Of a stretch of DNA of 64,000 nucleotides, positions 30,601 through 37,953 are shown one piece after another. This DNA comes from Hymenobacter sedentarius (lineage in GTDB: Bacteria; Bacteroidota; Bacteroidia; Cytophagales; Hymenobacteraceae). Under the pieces are notes generated by a model, which worked only from the letters and a program-made list of their open reading frames with translations, was not told where the DNA came from and ran no database searches. The stretch spans positions 2,480,001 to 2,544,000 of the forward strand of contig NZ_CP013909.1 in assembly GCF_001507645.1 (NCBI RefSeq). The letters are read 5' to 3'. Made by a program: the position numbers and the translations under genes. Within the stretch, counting starts at the first letter, position 1. Every line of letters starts with the position of its first letter.

Positions 30601-30943
30601 GTCGGCTTTGACCCCTGGCGGCTCGGAGTTCTGGGCTAACACCGCAAGCTGGAATACCGGCGTTGCTGAGAACTACGTAACCTCCGGTAAATTCTTCAAG
30701 ATTCGCGAAGTAACCCTGGGCTACACCCTTCCCACCACTCTGGTATCGAAAATTGGCTTCGTAAAAGGTGCTTCCGTGAATGTTTTCGGCCGGAACATCT
30801 TTACGTGGGTACCAAAGGAGAATATCTACACCGACCCCGAGTTCAGCGGCACTTCCCAGGGCAGCAACGCCATTGGCATCAACACGGTTCTGCAAACTCC
30901 TCCTACCAAATTCTACGGGGCTACCCTCAACGTAACCCTTTAA
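27671..30943 (+). CDS. SusC/RagA-family TonB-linked outer-membrane protein (pair 4)
   Basis: A protein of 1090 aa from ATG 27671 (MKKLLCMVML); the frame is open further upstream from a non-ATG codon that I rejected. It has a signal peptide ending VYAQ (about residue 22), the regulatory-like domain (LSGRVTDRASGQGLPGATV), then GEVVVTGALGIQRQQQQVGY. The plug has VTLRGSRSLTGNNEALVVIDG and VLKGANAAALYGSQASNGA. The barrel ends NVTL, with Leu rather than the usual aromatic last residue. SusD4 follows after 12 bp. Confidence 0.95.
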   Translation: MKKLLCMVMLLMTGLLQQVYAQNRSLSGRVTDRASGQGLPGATVLVKGTTVGASTNADGSFTLSVPATATTLTFSSIGYTTVEQPIGADNTYNVALATDAKELGEVVVTGALGIQRQQQQVGYATATLDSKELTQARVTNVANGLAGKVSGLQIQTLSSSVNPTPRVTLRGSRSLTGNNEALVVIDGVISTNEVLGALNPDDVASIDVLKGANAAALYGSQASNGALIITTKKGGNNNQVTFSHTSQLESISFLPKFQNEFGPGSPDWYNNSDNAKAGIFFDPSGAVDEEYHYQYQGFENQQYGPRFNGTLQPFGQTLADGSVQKLTYEARPNEKKKFFNNGYQMQNGITFSGGDEKTKFFTSYQNVHNNGIVPKDQFDRNSFRFNASREFGRLNVGFNASYSQQVADVTSNLDRNTSVYWNVFNTTVMAPLTQYSDYKNDKYSEPNYGYYNAYYFNPYFIIDANRTKDRRNTIQGNIDLGYKLTDWLRLNYRLGTTSTAQSSLTTQNKFSLAAGSPKQIASYTGFVQDLGSSLTRLNSDAFLSMDKTFGDITVQAIVGNNIQQLDSRYNYVASTALAVPVEGDVFNLNNRIGNLEGRSARAQSRLYAYYGDLTLGYKDFFYLHGSGRYDNVSILERGNRSFFYPAVDASFVFTNAVSALKDLSFLDYGKIRGGISKVSQVNLGGFTSNGVFNTGGAYSLAQTFPLGLGFPFPSKSGFTAGGTLVQPGLKPEDTRSIETGIELSFLKRRVSAAATYYAQKSTNQTVTTSISGAAGAQFVLLNAGEVQNRGVELDLNMTPVRVDNGLTITVGGNFNYNANEVVSLPNGLTQLNLTGSGRQSTNADLFAIPGQAFPSLVGTYYQRTADGRVKMSKVSDPNDPSLVRYVPMIATDTKNFGNTQPKYRYGFNSTISYKGITLAGQAEMRTGYVVYNTIGENLDFTGIGTRSTQFDRKDFVYPNSAIPQTDAAGNVTYVPNTSALTPGGSEFWANTASWNTGVAENYVTSGKFFKIREVTLGYTLPTTLVSKIGFVKGASVNVFGRNIFTWVPKENIYTDPEFSGTSQGSNAIGINTVLQTPPTKFYGATLNVTL

Positions 30944-30955
30944 TCAGACCTATCC

Positions 30956-32644
30956 ATGAAAGCACTTTTTAAAGTTCTGATTGCGGCGGCTCTTACAACC
31001 GCGACAACAGGTTGCGAGAAGTTTCTCGACGTCAACGAAAACCCCAACACGCCCACATCGGTAACACCCGACGCCTTGTTGGCCAATGCCTTGGTTACCA
31101 CAGCTGCCAACTACACGGGCGGCGTGGCTAATGGCAACAACTACAACACCTACGCCAGCTTTGCGGCCGGCTACTGGGGCAAGTCGGGTACGGTTAGCGG
31201 CTTCTCGCCCGAGCGAACATACGTCTACAACAATACCTACAACCAGACGTTGTTCAACGCTACTTACGACAACCTCAACGACTACGAACTCATTCAGCGC
31301 AACGGTGCTACGACCCATCCTAACCACGCGGCTATTGCCCGTATTATGAAGGTGTACAACTACCTGCTGCTGGTTGACCAGTTCGGGGACATTCCGTACA
31401 CGCAGGCCCTGAAAGGCCTTGGGAATACGACGCCTAAATATGACAAGGCCGAGGACATCTACAAGGACTTCGTGGTTCAGCTCAAAGGCGCGGTGGATGA
31501 CATTAACAGCGTACCTGCCGGGTCTTTGGCCGTGGGCGTAGAGGACGTGGTGTTCAATGGCAGCATGACCCGGTGGAAGGCGTTTGCCAACAGCCTCCGC
31601 ATGCGCATTCTGTTGCGTCAGTCCTCGACGAATAACGCAGCGCTGAATTCCTATGTTAAGACCGAGTTAGCAGCTCTGCAGACCCAGGCCGCAACCCCCA
31701 CCGGTGGTGGATTCATCGACCGCGACGTTGTGGTGCAGCCTACCTATACGGCTAACACCAACCAACAGAACCCGTTCTATGACCGTTATGGTTTCGCTCC
31801 TGGCGCAACCCGGGCGCAGTCGGAATATAACTTTATTGTACCCACGAACTACATCATCCGTCAGTACGAGTCAAATGCCGACGCGCGCATCGCGCAATTG
31901 TATCGTCGCGGCCAGCGCAACAATGGGGCTGCTGACCCGACCCACGCCACGCCGGCTTATGTTGGAACTGACCTGGGTGAAGGAACGCCTCCTCAGTTTA
32001 GCGCTGGCGATTGCGGTTGCCAGACGGTAGGCTCGCGTTTTCTGCAGGGTGGTACCTTCCTGCGCGCCGCAACCGCCCCCACGGTGCTAATGCTGTTGTC
32101 CGAACACTTGTTCAACAAAGCAGAGCTGGAGGCCCGTGCCTTGTTTGGCGCCTCAGCCGATGCCAAGCAGGACTTCAATGACGGCATCAAGTCTTCGTTC
32201 GTGACCACCTTCCGCGACGCTACTACTGCTCCCGCAACCCTGGCTTCGGCTACTTCGGCTAATTTGCCGGGCATTGCGCAGTACAATTCCTACATCACCG
32301 CTACCGTCAACCTCACCAATGGTCTAGTGAACTACGACGCTCCTACTACAACGGTGCCTGAAGGAACGGACCCGCAAACGACTCCGCTGACAACTCCTCG
32401 CGTTGTCACTGCGCAAGAGAAGATTCTTTACCAGAAGTATTTGGCCGAGAACACCATCGCGGCTACTGAGGCATTGGACGACCTCCGTCGTACGGGGCTG
32501 CCACGTATCAAGCTCTCGCTGCAGCGCGGTGCCAATCCGCTGCCCAAGCGTCTGTTCTATCCTCAGTCGGAAGTGAGCACCAACCAGGCCAACATTCCTG
32601 CTGGCGTGACGCAATTCACGAAAATCTTCTGGCAGATGGATTAA
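30956..32644 (+). CDS. SusD/RagB-like outer-membrane lipoprotein, SusD-like_2 group (pair 4)
   Basis: A protein of 562 aa with a lipoprotein signal ending TATTGC (Cys20). The segment LLVDQFGDIPYTQALKG (about residue 140) and the ending RLFYPQSEVSTNQANIP then KIFWQMD place it in the SusD-like_2 group with pairs 2 and 3. It is 12 bp downstream of its SusC partner. A strong terminator follows 17 bp after the stop, so this is a two-gene operon. Confidence 0.93.
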   Translation: MKALFKVLIAAALTTATTGCEKFLDVNENPNTPTSVTPDALLANALVTTAANYTGGVANGNNYNTYASFAAGYWGKSGTVSGFSPERTYVYNNTYNQTLFNATYDNLNDYELIQRNGATTHPNHAAIARIMKVYNYLLLVDQFGDIPYTQALKGLGNTTPKYDKAEDIYKDFVVQLKGAVDDINSVPAGSLAVGVEDVVFNGSMTRWKAFANSLRMRILLRQSSTNNAALNSYVKTELAALQTQAATPTGGGFIDRDVVVQPTYTANTNQQNPFYDRYGFAPGATRAQSEYNFIVPTNYIIRQYESNADARIAQLYRRGQRNNGAADPTHATPAYVGTDLGEGTPPQFSAGDCGCQTVGSRFLQGGTFLRAATAPTVLMLLSEHLFNKAELEARALFGASADAKQDFNDGIKSSFVTTFRDATTAPATLASATSANLPGIAQYNSYITATVNLTNGLVNYDAPTTTVPEGTDPQTTPLTTPRVVTAQEKILYQKYLAENTIAATEALDDLRRTGLPRIKLSLQRGANPLPKRLFYPQSEVSTNQANIPAGVTQFTKIFWQMD

Positions 32645-32661
32645 CCATCCCAATAGATTAC

Positions 32662-32694
32662 AAAAAGGGCTGCCCAATCGGGCAGCCCTTTTTT
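32662..32694. terminator. bidirectional terminator between susD4 and prfB
   Basis: Arms of 14 bp (AAAAAGGGCTGCCC and complement) around a 4-nt loop, with T runs. It serves susD4 on the plus strand and may also serve prfB on the minus strand. Confidence 0.9.
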
Positions 32695-32743
32695 GTTGAG
32701 CTAAAACGGCCAGCGGACAGCGAGTGCGTTCGCCGTTATTGGG

Positions 32744-33821
32744 CTAGCTCTGCATCAAAAATGCCTTGATGTATTCGTCGAGGTCGCCGTCGAGCACGTT
32801 CTGCACGTCGGTGCGCTCGATGCCGGTGCGCAGGTCCTTGATGAGCTTGTAGGGGTGCAGCACGTAGTTGCGAATCTGCGAGCCAAAGTCGATGCGCTTC
32901 TTGGTGGCTTCTACCTTGTCGCGCTCGGCGTGGCGCTTGTCCATCTCAATCTGGTAGAGGCGCGACTTGAGCATGCGCAGGGCGTGCTCCTTGTTCATGA
33001 GCTGGCTGCGCTCAATCTGCACGGCGATGATGATGCCGGAAGGCGCGTGGGTCAGGCGCACGGCCGTTTCCACTTTGTTCACGTTCTGGCCACCCGCGCC
33101 GCCGGCCCGGAAGGTATCCCAGGAGATGTCGGCGGGGTTGATGTCGATGGTGATGGTGTCATCAATCACCGGATAGGCAAACACCGACGCGAACGACGTG
33201 TGGCGCCGGCCGCTGCTGTCGAAGGGCGACATGCGCACCAGCCGGTGCACGCCGATTTCGCTTTTGAGGTAGCCGTAGGCAAAGTCCCCGTCGATTTCCA
33301 ACGACGCCGACTTGATGCCGGCCCCTTCGCCGGGCTGGTAGCTGATTTGGCGCACGCCAAAGCCGTGCCGTTCGGCCCACATGATGTACATGCGCATGAG
33401 CATTTCGGCCCAGTCCTGGCTTTCGGTGCCGCCGGCGCCGGGGTTGATGTCGATGATGGCCGAGAGCTGGTCTTCCTCATCAGAGAGCATGCGCTTAAAC
33501 TCCAGCTCTTCCACTTTCTTCGTAGTGGCGTCGTAGTCGGCTTGCATCTCGGCCTCGGGCACATCGCCTTCTTTGTAGAAGTCGAACAGCACCTCGGTGT
33601 CGGCCAGGGCCTGTTGCACGGCGTCGTACTCGTCGGTCCAGGTCTTGATGGCCTTGATTTCGCGCAGGGTGGCCTCGGCGGCTTTGGAGTCGTCCCAGAA
33701 GCCCGGGGCCACGGTTTGCGCCTCGGCTGCAGCTATTTGTGTTTTACGGGTATCGTAGTCAAAGATACCTCCTCAGGGCCTCGGCGCGGCCCTTCAAGTC
33801 CTTTATCTGGTCTTGGGTCAT
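32744..33821 (-). CDS. prfB: peptide chain release factor 2, with programmed +1 frameshift
   Basis: Translation starts at ATG 33821 ([20 protein letters not shown]) and meets an in-frame TGA at 33761-33759. Skipping the T at 33761 continues in the +1 frame as DYDTRKTQ and gives a 358-aa protein: codons at 33821-33762, then 33760-32744. The release-factor motifs are intact: SPF (about residues 198-200), which reads UGA and UAA, and GGQ (243-245), which triggers peptide release. Both positions agree with the E. coli protein when its slightly longer N-terminus is allowed for. A frame starting only at 33712 would lack the N-terminal 36 residues. Confidence 0.97.
33758..33773 (-). promoter_or_regulatory. 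prfB programmed +1 frameshift site
   Basis: On the minus strand the sequence AGGAGGTATCTTTGAC has an internal Shine-Dalgarno-like AGGAGG, a 3-nt spacer, the slippery CTT codon and the TGA stop followed by C. This is the classical RF2 autoregulatory signal: low RF2 slows termination at UGA and favours the shift to the +1 frame. Confidence 0.97.
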
Positions 33822-34049
33822 GGTGGGAAAATGGATAAGAAAGGGATGCCCTAAAAGGCTTCCCGATAAGTCGGTCCGCTTTCGGAGTGGCCCGCTAAAG
33901 CGCGAAAGTACCATATTCTGGGGCGGCAGGCCGCCTGCTGCAGCCGGGCGGACATTCGGGAAACCCGAGCGCGGGGTTGGGCCAGCCGATTAAACTTCCG
34001 CTGCGGCCTCACAATTCTGGGTTCGCGCTGTTTTAAAGTCTAAGCTACT

Positions 34050-34057
34050 TTAATTTG
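34050..34057 (+). promoter_or_regulatory. candidate -7 box directly before the CZB gene
   Basis: TTAATTTG differs from TAnnTTTG at one position and ends 3 nt before the ATG at 34061. Confidence 0.3.
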
Positions 34058-34060
34058 TAC

Positions 34061-34435
34061 ATGAATAGCCAAGAGCTAAAACAGGACTTTGAATCGGCCC
34101 GCATTAGGCACGTGCATTTTAAAAGCCGGCTGCGTTCGTTTCTGTTTGGGAATGGAGGCGACGAAGAATTGCTGCGCGACCCCGAACTGTGTAGCCTGGG
34201 GCAGTGGATAACCAGCCAACTACGCGGCAGCGGCCCGTATGCCCACCTGCCCGAAGCCCGCCGGTTCGACCAGGAGCACGTGCGGATGCACCGCGAAGCA
34301 AGCCGTCTGATTGACCTTTACCAAGCCGGCCGCGCCGATGAAGCCCTCACCGGATTTGGCCCCCTGCAGGAGTTGGCTGACGAAATGGTGGGTCTGCTGC
34401 AAACTATGGAGGCGAAGCTGCGTACCGAGGCCTGA
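34061..34435 (+). CDS. stand-alone CZB (chemoreceptor zinc-binding) domain protein
   Basis: A protein of 124 aa from ATG 34061 (MNSQELKQDF). The whole protein is a four-helix CZB domain. The zinc ligands expected of the family are present: His in ARIRHVHFKSRL, Cys in DPELCSLGQWI, and two His in EHVRMHREAS. In characterised proteins CZB binds zinc and can respond to zinc or hypochlorite through its Cys. It lies 20 bp upstream of a CHASE3 histidine kinase gene, so it may feed information to that kinase. No membrane segment or signal peptide is present. Confidence 0.82.
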   Translation: MNSQELKQDFESARIRHVHFKSRLRSFLFGNGGDEELLRDPELCSLGQWITSQLRGSGPYAHLPEARRFDQEHVRMHREASRLIDLYQAGRADEALTGFGPLQELADEMVGLLQTMEAKLRTEA

Positions 34436-34455
34436 TAATTTGACGGTACAGCAGC

Positions 34456-36012
34456 ATGAAAATCACGCTTACTACTAAGCTATTTGCCGGGTTTGTCTTA
34501 TTGCTGGCGCTCTTTTCGGTGGTGGTGCTTTTCTACTACCAGCTGGCCGGGCAGGTAGTACAAAACGCGCGGAAAGTAGAAGCCTCCCAGCGCATTTCGA
34601 ATGATGCATCGACGTTACTGCGCCATATTATTGACATGGAAACCGGGTTTCGGGGCTACCTGCTCATCGGCAACGAGCGCACCCTGGCGCCCTACTACGA
34701 GGGCGAGCGGCAGCTCATAGGCCGGTTTGCACAGTTGCGGGCCCTGGTCACGGAGTCGCCCGACCAGGTTGAGCTGATTGACCAGACCCAGCGGCTGTTT
34801 CAGCAGTGGGCTGGGTACAGCCATTTGCTGGTGGCCGAAAAGCGCGAAGCCCGCCGCCGCAACGCTCGGCAGAGCGGGCTGGAAGGACTGCCGCACCGAC
34901 GCCTTACGGAAGGACTGACCGGCAAGCAGGTGATGGACAACATTCGGGAGCGGCTCGCGGCTTTTGAGCGCCGCGAAGCCCTTATCCGCCAGCAGCTGCG
35001 CCAGCGGCTCGACGACAGCATTGGGCGGGCGCAGTGGCTTTCGGCCGGCCTGGCCGCGGCCGCGCTGATACTAGGGCTGCTCTGGGCGGTGTACATCGTG
35101 CGGGTGTTTGCCCGGCGCCTGCGCAGCATGCTGGACTTGGCCCGGCGCATGGCCGGTGGGGACTACAACAGCCAGATTGTGGACACGGAGCAGGACGAGG
35201 TGAGCGAGCTCACCTCGGCGCTCAACGTGATGGCCCGCACGGTGGGCGCCAACATCCGACAGCTCGAAAGCCGCAACCAGGAGCTAGACCAGTTTGCCTA
35301 CGTGGTGTCGCACGACCTGAAGGCACCACTCCGCGGCATCGAAAGTGCTTCGCGCTGGATTGAAGAAGACATGGGGAAGGACGCCCTGCCGGAGCACATC
35401 CGGGAGTTTTTGGGCATGATGCGCCAGCGGGTGCACCGCATGGAGAAGCTCATCACCGGCATTCTGGACCTGGCCCGCGTGGGCCGGGTGGCCCAGGCCG
35501 ATGAAACGGTATTTGTGCGGTCGCTGCTGCGCGAAGTCATTGATTCGCTCAACCCGCCCCCGGGCTTCAACGTGGAGCTGCCGTTTTTCCTGCCCACGCT
35601 CACCACCAATGCCGTGCAGCTGCAGCAGGTGTTTGCCAACCTCATCAGCAATGCCCTCAAGTACCACGACCACCCCGAGTCCGGCACCGTGCACATTGGC
35701 TGCGACGACGCGGGCGAATTCTACCTGTTTTCAGTGGCCGACGACGGCCCCGGAATTGACCCGGATTACCACGACCGTATTTTCGTTATTTTCCAGACCC
35801 TGACCGAACGGGATACCCTGGAAAGCACGGGCGTGGGGCTGGCCATTGTGAAAAAAATTGTGGAGCGCCAGGGCGGCCGTATTGGGGTGAAATCGGCGGA
35901 GGGCCAAGGCGCTAAGTTCATTTTTACCTGGCCCAAGCACCCACCCAAAGCCAAGCCCGCGGCACCGGCCATGGCCGCCGTGCCCCCTTCTGCCGTACCA
36001 CTTCCTAACTAA
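34456..36012 (+). CDS. CHASE3-domain sensor histidine kinase
   Basis: A protein of 518 aa. TM1 is near residues 9-29, followed by an extracytoplasmic CHASE3 domain (about 35-180, with DASTLLRHIIDMETGFRGYL), TM2 near 193-215 and HAMP to about 265. The HisKA phosphoacceptor is His286 in YVVSHDLKAPLRG. The HATPase domain has N-box NLISNALKYH, DDGPGIDPDY (about 430) and STGVGLAIVKKI. The C-terminus is a Pro/Ala tail. The layout resembles phytochrome-type kinases that pair with single receivers, and such a receiver is encoded 57 bp downstream. The stimulus is unknown. Confidence 0.92.
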   Translation: MKITLTTKLFAGFVLLLALFSVVVLFYYQLAGQVVQNARKVEASQRISNDASTLLRHIIDMETGFRGYLLIGNERTLAPYYEGERQLIGRFAQLRALVTESPDQVELIDQTQRLFQQWAGYSHLLVAEKREARRRNARQSGLEGLPHRRLTEGLTGKQVMDNIRERLAAFERREALIRQQLRQRLDDSIGRAQWLSAGLAAAALILGLLWAVYIVRVFARRLRSMLDLARRMAGGDYNSQIVDTEQDEVSELTSALNVMARTVGANIRQLESRNQELDQFAYVVSHDLKAPLRGIESASRWIEEDMGKDALPEHIREFLGMMRQRVHRMEKLITGILDLARVGRVAQADETVFVRSLLREVIDSLNPPPGFNVELPFFLPTLTTNAVQLQQVFANLISNALKYHDHPESGTVHIGCDDAGEFYLFSVADDGPGIDPDYHDRIFVIFQTLTERDTLESTGVGLAIVKKIVERQGGRIGVKSAEGQGAKFIFTWPKHPPKAKPAAPAMAAVPPSAVPLPN

Positions 36013-36069
36013 GGGCAGCCCGGAGCTGCTTTTGCGGGCATATTCCCGCGGTTGAAAATTGCTAAGCCT

Positions 36070-36513
36070 ATGTCCGCCGATTATCCCACGCCCAGCATTC
36101 TGCTCGTGGAAGACGACCAGATGGACGTCATGAACGTGCAACGCGAGTTGCGCCGCCAAAACATCAACGTGCCCCTGCTGCTGGCCCGCAACGGGCGCGA
36201 TGCCCTCAAAATGCTGCGCGGCGAAGGCTCGGAACCCAAAATTGCCAAGCCCAGCGTGGTGATGCTCGACATCAACATGCCCCGCATGAACGGCCTAGAG
36301 CTGCTCGAAACCCTGCGTTCCGACCCCGAGTTTGTTGGGCTGAACGTCTTTATCATGACGACCTCGGACCTGGAATCGGAACGACTGAAGGCGCAGCAGC
36401 TTGCCGTAAGTGGCTACATCATCAAGCCCCTGAGCTTTGATACCTTCGGCGAAGGCGGCACCAGCGTCGATGGCTTTAGCCTGTTTTTGGACCTGCTTAA
36501 ACTGAAGGATTAG
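36070..36513 (+). CDS. single-domain response regulator, Rcp1-like receiver
   Basis: A protein of 147 aa from ATG 36070 (MSADYPTPSI); an upstream in-frame TTG at 36052 is less likely. The acidic pocket is VEDD near residue 13, the phosphoacceptor is Asp67 in VVMLDINMPRMNG, the switch threonine is in FIMTTSD, and the conserved lysine is Lys119 in YIIKPL. There is no output domain. It probably receives phosphate from the upstream kinase and acts through a protein partner not visible here. Confidence 0.92.
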   Translation: MSADYPTPSILLVEDDQMDVMNVQRELRRQNINVPLLLARNGRDALKMLRGEGSEPKIAKPSVVMLDINMPRMNGLELLETLRSDPEFVGLNVFIMTTSDLESERLKAQQLAVSGYIIKPLSFDTFGEGGTSVDGFSLFLDLLKLKD

Positions 36514-36541
36514 GCATCGCCTGCTTAGCCCAATTTCGCTG

Positions 36542-37120
36542 CTACAGCAGCCGAAACCCCATGCGGTGGTGTGGGGTGGGCCCGTGCGCCAGAATGGCGG
36601 CCCGGTGGCTCTGGGTAGGGTAGCCCGCGTTCTGGGTCCAGCCATAGGCCGGGTATTCGGCCGCCAGGGCCTCCATGTGTTCGTCGCGGAACGTCTTGGC
36701 AAGGATGGAAGCGGCGGCAATGCTGCGGTAGAGGCCATCGCCCCCAATGATGCAGGTGTGAGAGAAGCCGACCAGCGGCCGAAACCGGTTGCCATCGACC
36801 AGCAAGTGCTCGGGCACCACGGGCAGGGCGGCCACGGCCCGGTGCATGGCCAGATAGCTGGCCTGGGCAATGTTGAGGCTGCCAATTTCCTCCACCGATG
36901 CTTGCCCCACGGCCCAGGCCACGGCTTCGGCGCAGATTTCGGGGCGCAGGGCTTCGCGCCGTTTGGCCGTGAGCTGCTTGGAGTCGTTGAGGAAGCGGGG
37001 GCTGAAGTCGGGCGGCAGGATGACGGCCGCCGCAAACACGGGCCCGGCCAGGCAGCCGCGCCCCGCTTCGTCGAGGCCGGCTTCGAGGAAGTGCCCGCTG
37101 TGGCTAGCTAAAAGTGACAT
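36542..37120 (-). CDS. rnhB: ribonuclease HII
   Basis: A protein of 192 aa. The catalytic opening [14 protein letters not shown] gives Asp17 and Glu18; further motifs are [18 protein letters not shown] and [14 protein letters not shown]. It removes RNA from RNA-DNA hybrids and single ribonucleotides from DNA. The length is normal. The ending HHRMGFRLL is typical. It is convergent with the receiver gene, with 28 bp between the stops. Confidence 0.96.
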   Translation of the reverse strand: MSLLASHSGHFLEAGLDEAGRGCLAGPVFAAAVILPPDFSPRFLNDSKQLTAKRREALRPEICAEAVAWAVGQASVEEIGSLNIAQASYLAMHRAVAALPVVPEHLLVDGNRFRPLVGFSHTCIIGGDGLYRSIAAASILAKTFRDEHMEALAAEYPAYGWTQNAGYPTQSHRAAILAHGPTPHHRMGFRLL

Positions 37121-37127
37121 AAGTGCG

Positions 37128-37135
37128 CAAAAATA
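37128..37135 (-). promoter_or_regulatory. -7 box directly before rnhB
   Basis: Minus-strand TATTTTTG is an exact TAnnTTTG and ends 7 nt before the rnhB ATG, predicting a leaderless or very short-leader transcript. The -33 element is not clear. Confidence 0.5.
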
Positions 37136-37172
37136 GTCCCGGGTCGTGCCCCCGCCGTTGGCCTAACGCAAA

Positions 37173-37209
37173 CGCCCGGGCGGCCGCAGTAGAGGCGGCC
37201 GCCCGGGCG
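37173..37209. terminator. very GC-rich hairpin between the small acidic gene and rnhB
   Basis: Perfect 15-bp arms (CGCCCGGGCGGCCGC and complement) around a 7-nt spacer. It has no proper T run on the minus strand, so it is either a weak terminator or a structural element. It lies 21 bp after the stop of the small acidic gene. Confidence 0.5.
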
Positions 37210-37230
37210 TCGGAAAAGTATCGGGGAATC

Positions 37231-37482
37231 TTACTTGTGGTCGCCGGCGCTGCTGCCTTCTATGGGAGCGTTGTTTTCGCCGCGGCGGAAGCCCTGGCTG
37301 TCGCGGGGGCCTTCGTCAATCTCGCTGTCTTCGTCGGTGGTCAGGTATTCGTTGGTGACGGGGCCCAGGCCCTGGGTCTTCTGCTCCAGGTCGGCTTCGG
37401 CCTGGGCGTGCTTGAGGTTGAAGAGGGGGTCGTGCTCGTTGGAATCAGAATTCTGATTGGATTTGGACTTGGACTGAGCCAT
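37231..37482 (-). CDS. small acidic hydrophilic protein of unknown function
   Basis: An 83-aa protein from ATG 37482 (MAQSKSKSNQ). It is highly charged and Ser/Asn/Glu/Asp-rich, without hydrophobic segments, so it is probably disordered and cytoplasmic. No family is recognised. Support comes from a regular ATG, a position between rnhB and the small-RNA locus, and a strong hairpin after the stop. Confidence 0.6.
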   Translation of the reverse strand: MAQSKSKSNQNSDSNEHDPLFNLKHAQAEADLEQKTQGLGPVTNEYLTTDEDSEIDEGPRDSQGFRRGENNAPIEGSSAGDHK

Positions 37483-37621
37483 GGGATAGGGGCCGGCTGG
37501 AATGTGGGCAGCCGGAGTAAATGGTACGGTGGAGCACCGGTTAGGGTTGAAAGCACATTCGCACCGCTTCTACAAACAACAGGTTACGCTGTAGCGCGTG
37601 GTTGAGCTACCCCTGGCAAAC

Positions 37622-37758
37622 AAAAAGGCCACCGCACAAGTGCGGTGGCCTTAAAGTGGCGGGTCTGGTTTAGAGGTGTCTACCCCACCTGTTCAACCAG
37701 AACGCCGCCGCACGAGAGGTCCTTCCTTTCCACATTTCCAGCCCGTGCGGGGGTACTT
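37622..37758 (-). ncRNA. candidate structured small RNA
   Basis: The minus strand here has a good promoter (37765-37797) and a strong terminator (37622-37652) with about 135 nt between. Two further hairpins lie between them. The first has arms CCGCACG and CGTGCGG, enclosing a purine-rich loop with GGAAAGGAAGG. The second is nested: GGCG/CGCC, CTGGTT/AACCAG and AGGTG/CACCT. Neither strand has a convincing gene. I considered SRP RNA and 6S RNA but the expected signature sequences are not there. The class is unknown. Confidence 0.6.
37625..37652 (-). terminator. terminator of the candidate small RNA
   Basis: Arms of 12 bp (AAGGCCACCGCA and complement) around a 4-nt loop, followed on the minus strand by a run of T (37626-37622). 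On the plus strand there is no T run, so it acts on the minus strand, where no protein gene precedes it. Confidence 0.85.
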
Positions 37759-37764
37759 ATGGTT

Positions 37765-37797
37765 CAAAGATACAAGATTTGGAGGCGGTAGCGCAAA
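37765..37797 (-). promoter_or_regulatory. promoter of the candidate small RNA
   Basis: On the minus strand a -33 TTTG (37797-37794) and a -7 TATCTTTG (37772-37765) are separated by 21 nt. Both match the Bacteroidota primary sigma consensus (TTTG, about 19-21 nt, TAnnTTTG) exactly. This is the best promoter match I found in the window. Confidence 0.7.
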
Positions 37798-37903
37798 GAA
37801 TTTTGGGCCAATGCCACAGTTTAGCCGGCCAACGGCAGAATTGGCCCCGCGGATGGCCGGAAATTCCGCCGTTTTGGCCAGTTAGCGGTTGCCTCACAGC
37901 GCG

Positions 37904-37911
37904 TAATTTTG
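37904..37911 (+). promoter_or_regulatory. -7 box upstream of the Nudix gene
   Basis: TAATTTTG matches TAnnTTTG exactly and lies 42 nt before the GTG start. A TTTG is present at 37873-37876, but the 27-nt spacing is longer than usual. Confidence 0.45.
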
Positions 37912-37953
37912 CGGAGGCTTACGCTTATTTTCTCTCTATCCGCTCTTACTGCC

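Noticed and set aside
33739..33993. 84-codon plus-strand frame over the prfB start
   Set aside because: Antisense to the prfB N-terminus and frameshift site; no independent support.
37622..37758. SRP RNA, 6S RNA or tRNA identity for the structured locus
   Set aside because: The GGAA-tetraloop context of SRP, the long bubble of 6S and the T-arm of a tRNA could not be found.
37676..37885. 69-codon plus-strand frame across the small-RNA locus
   Set aside because: Composition is unlike neighbouring genes and it runs opposite to a strong promoter and structured RNA.
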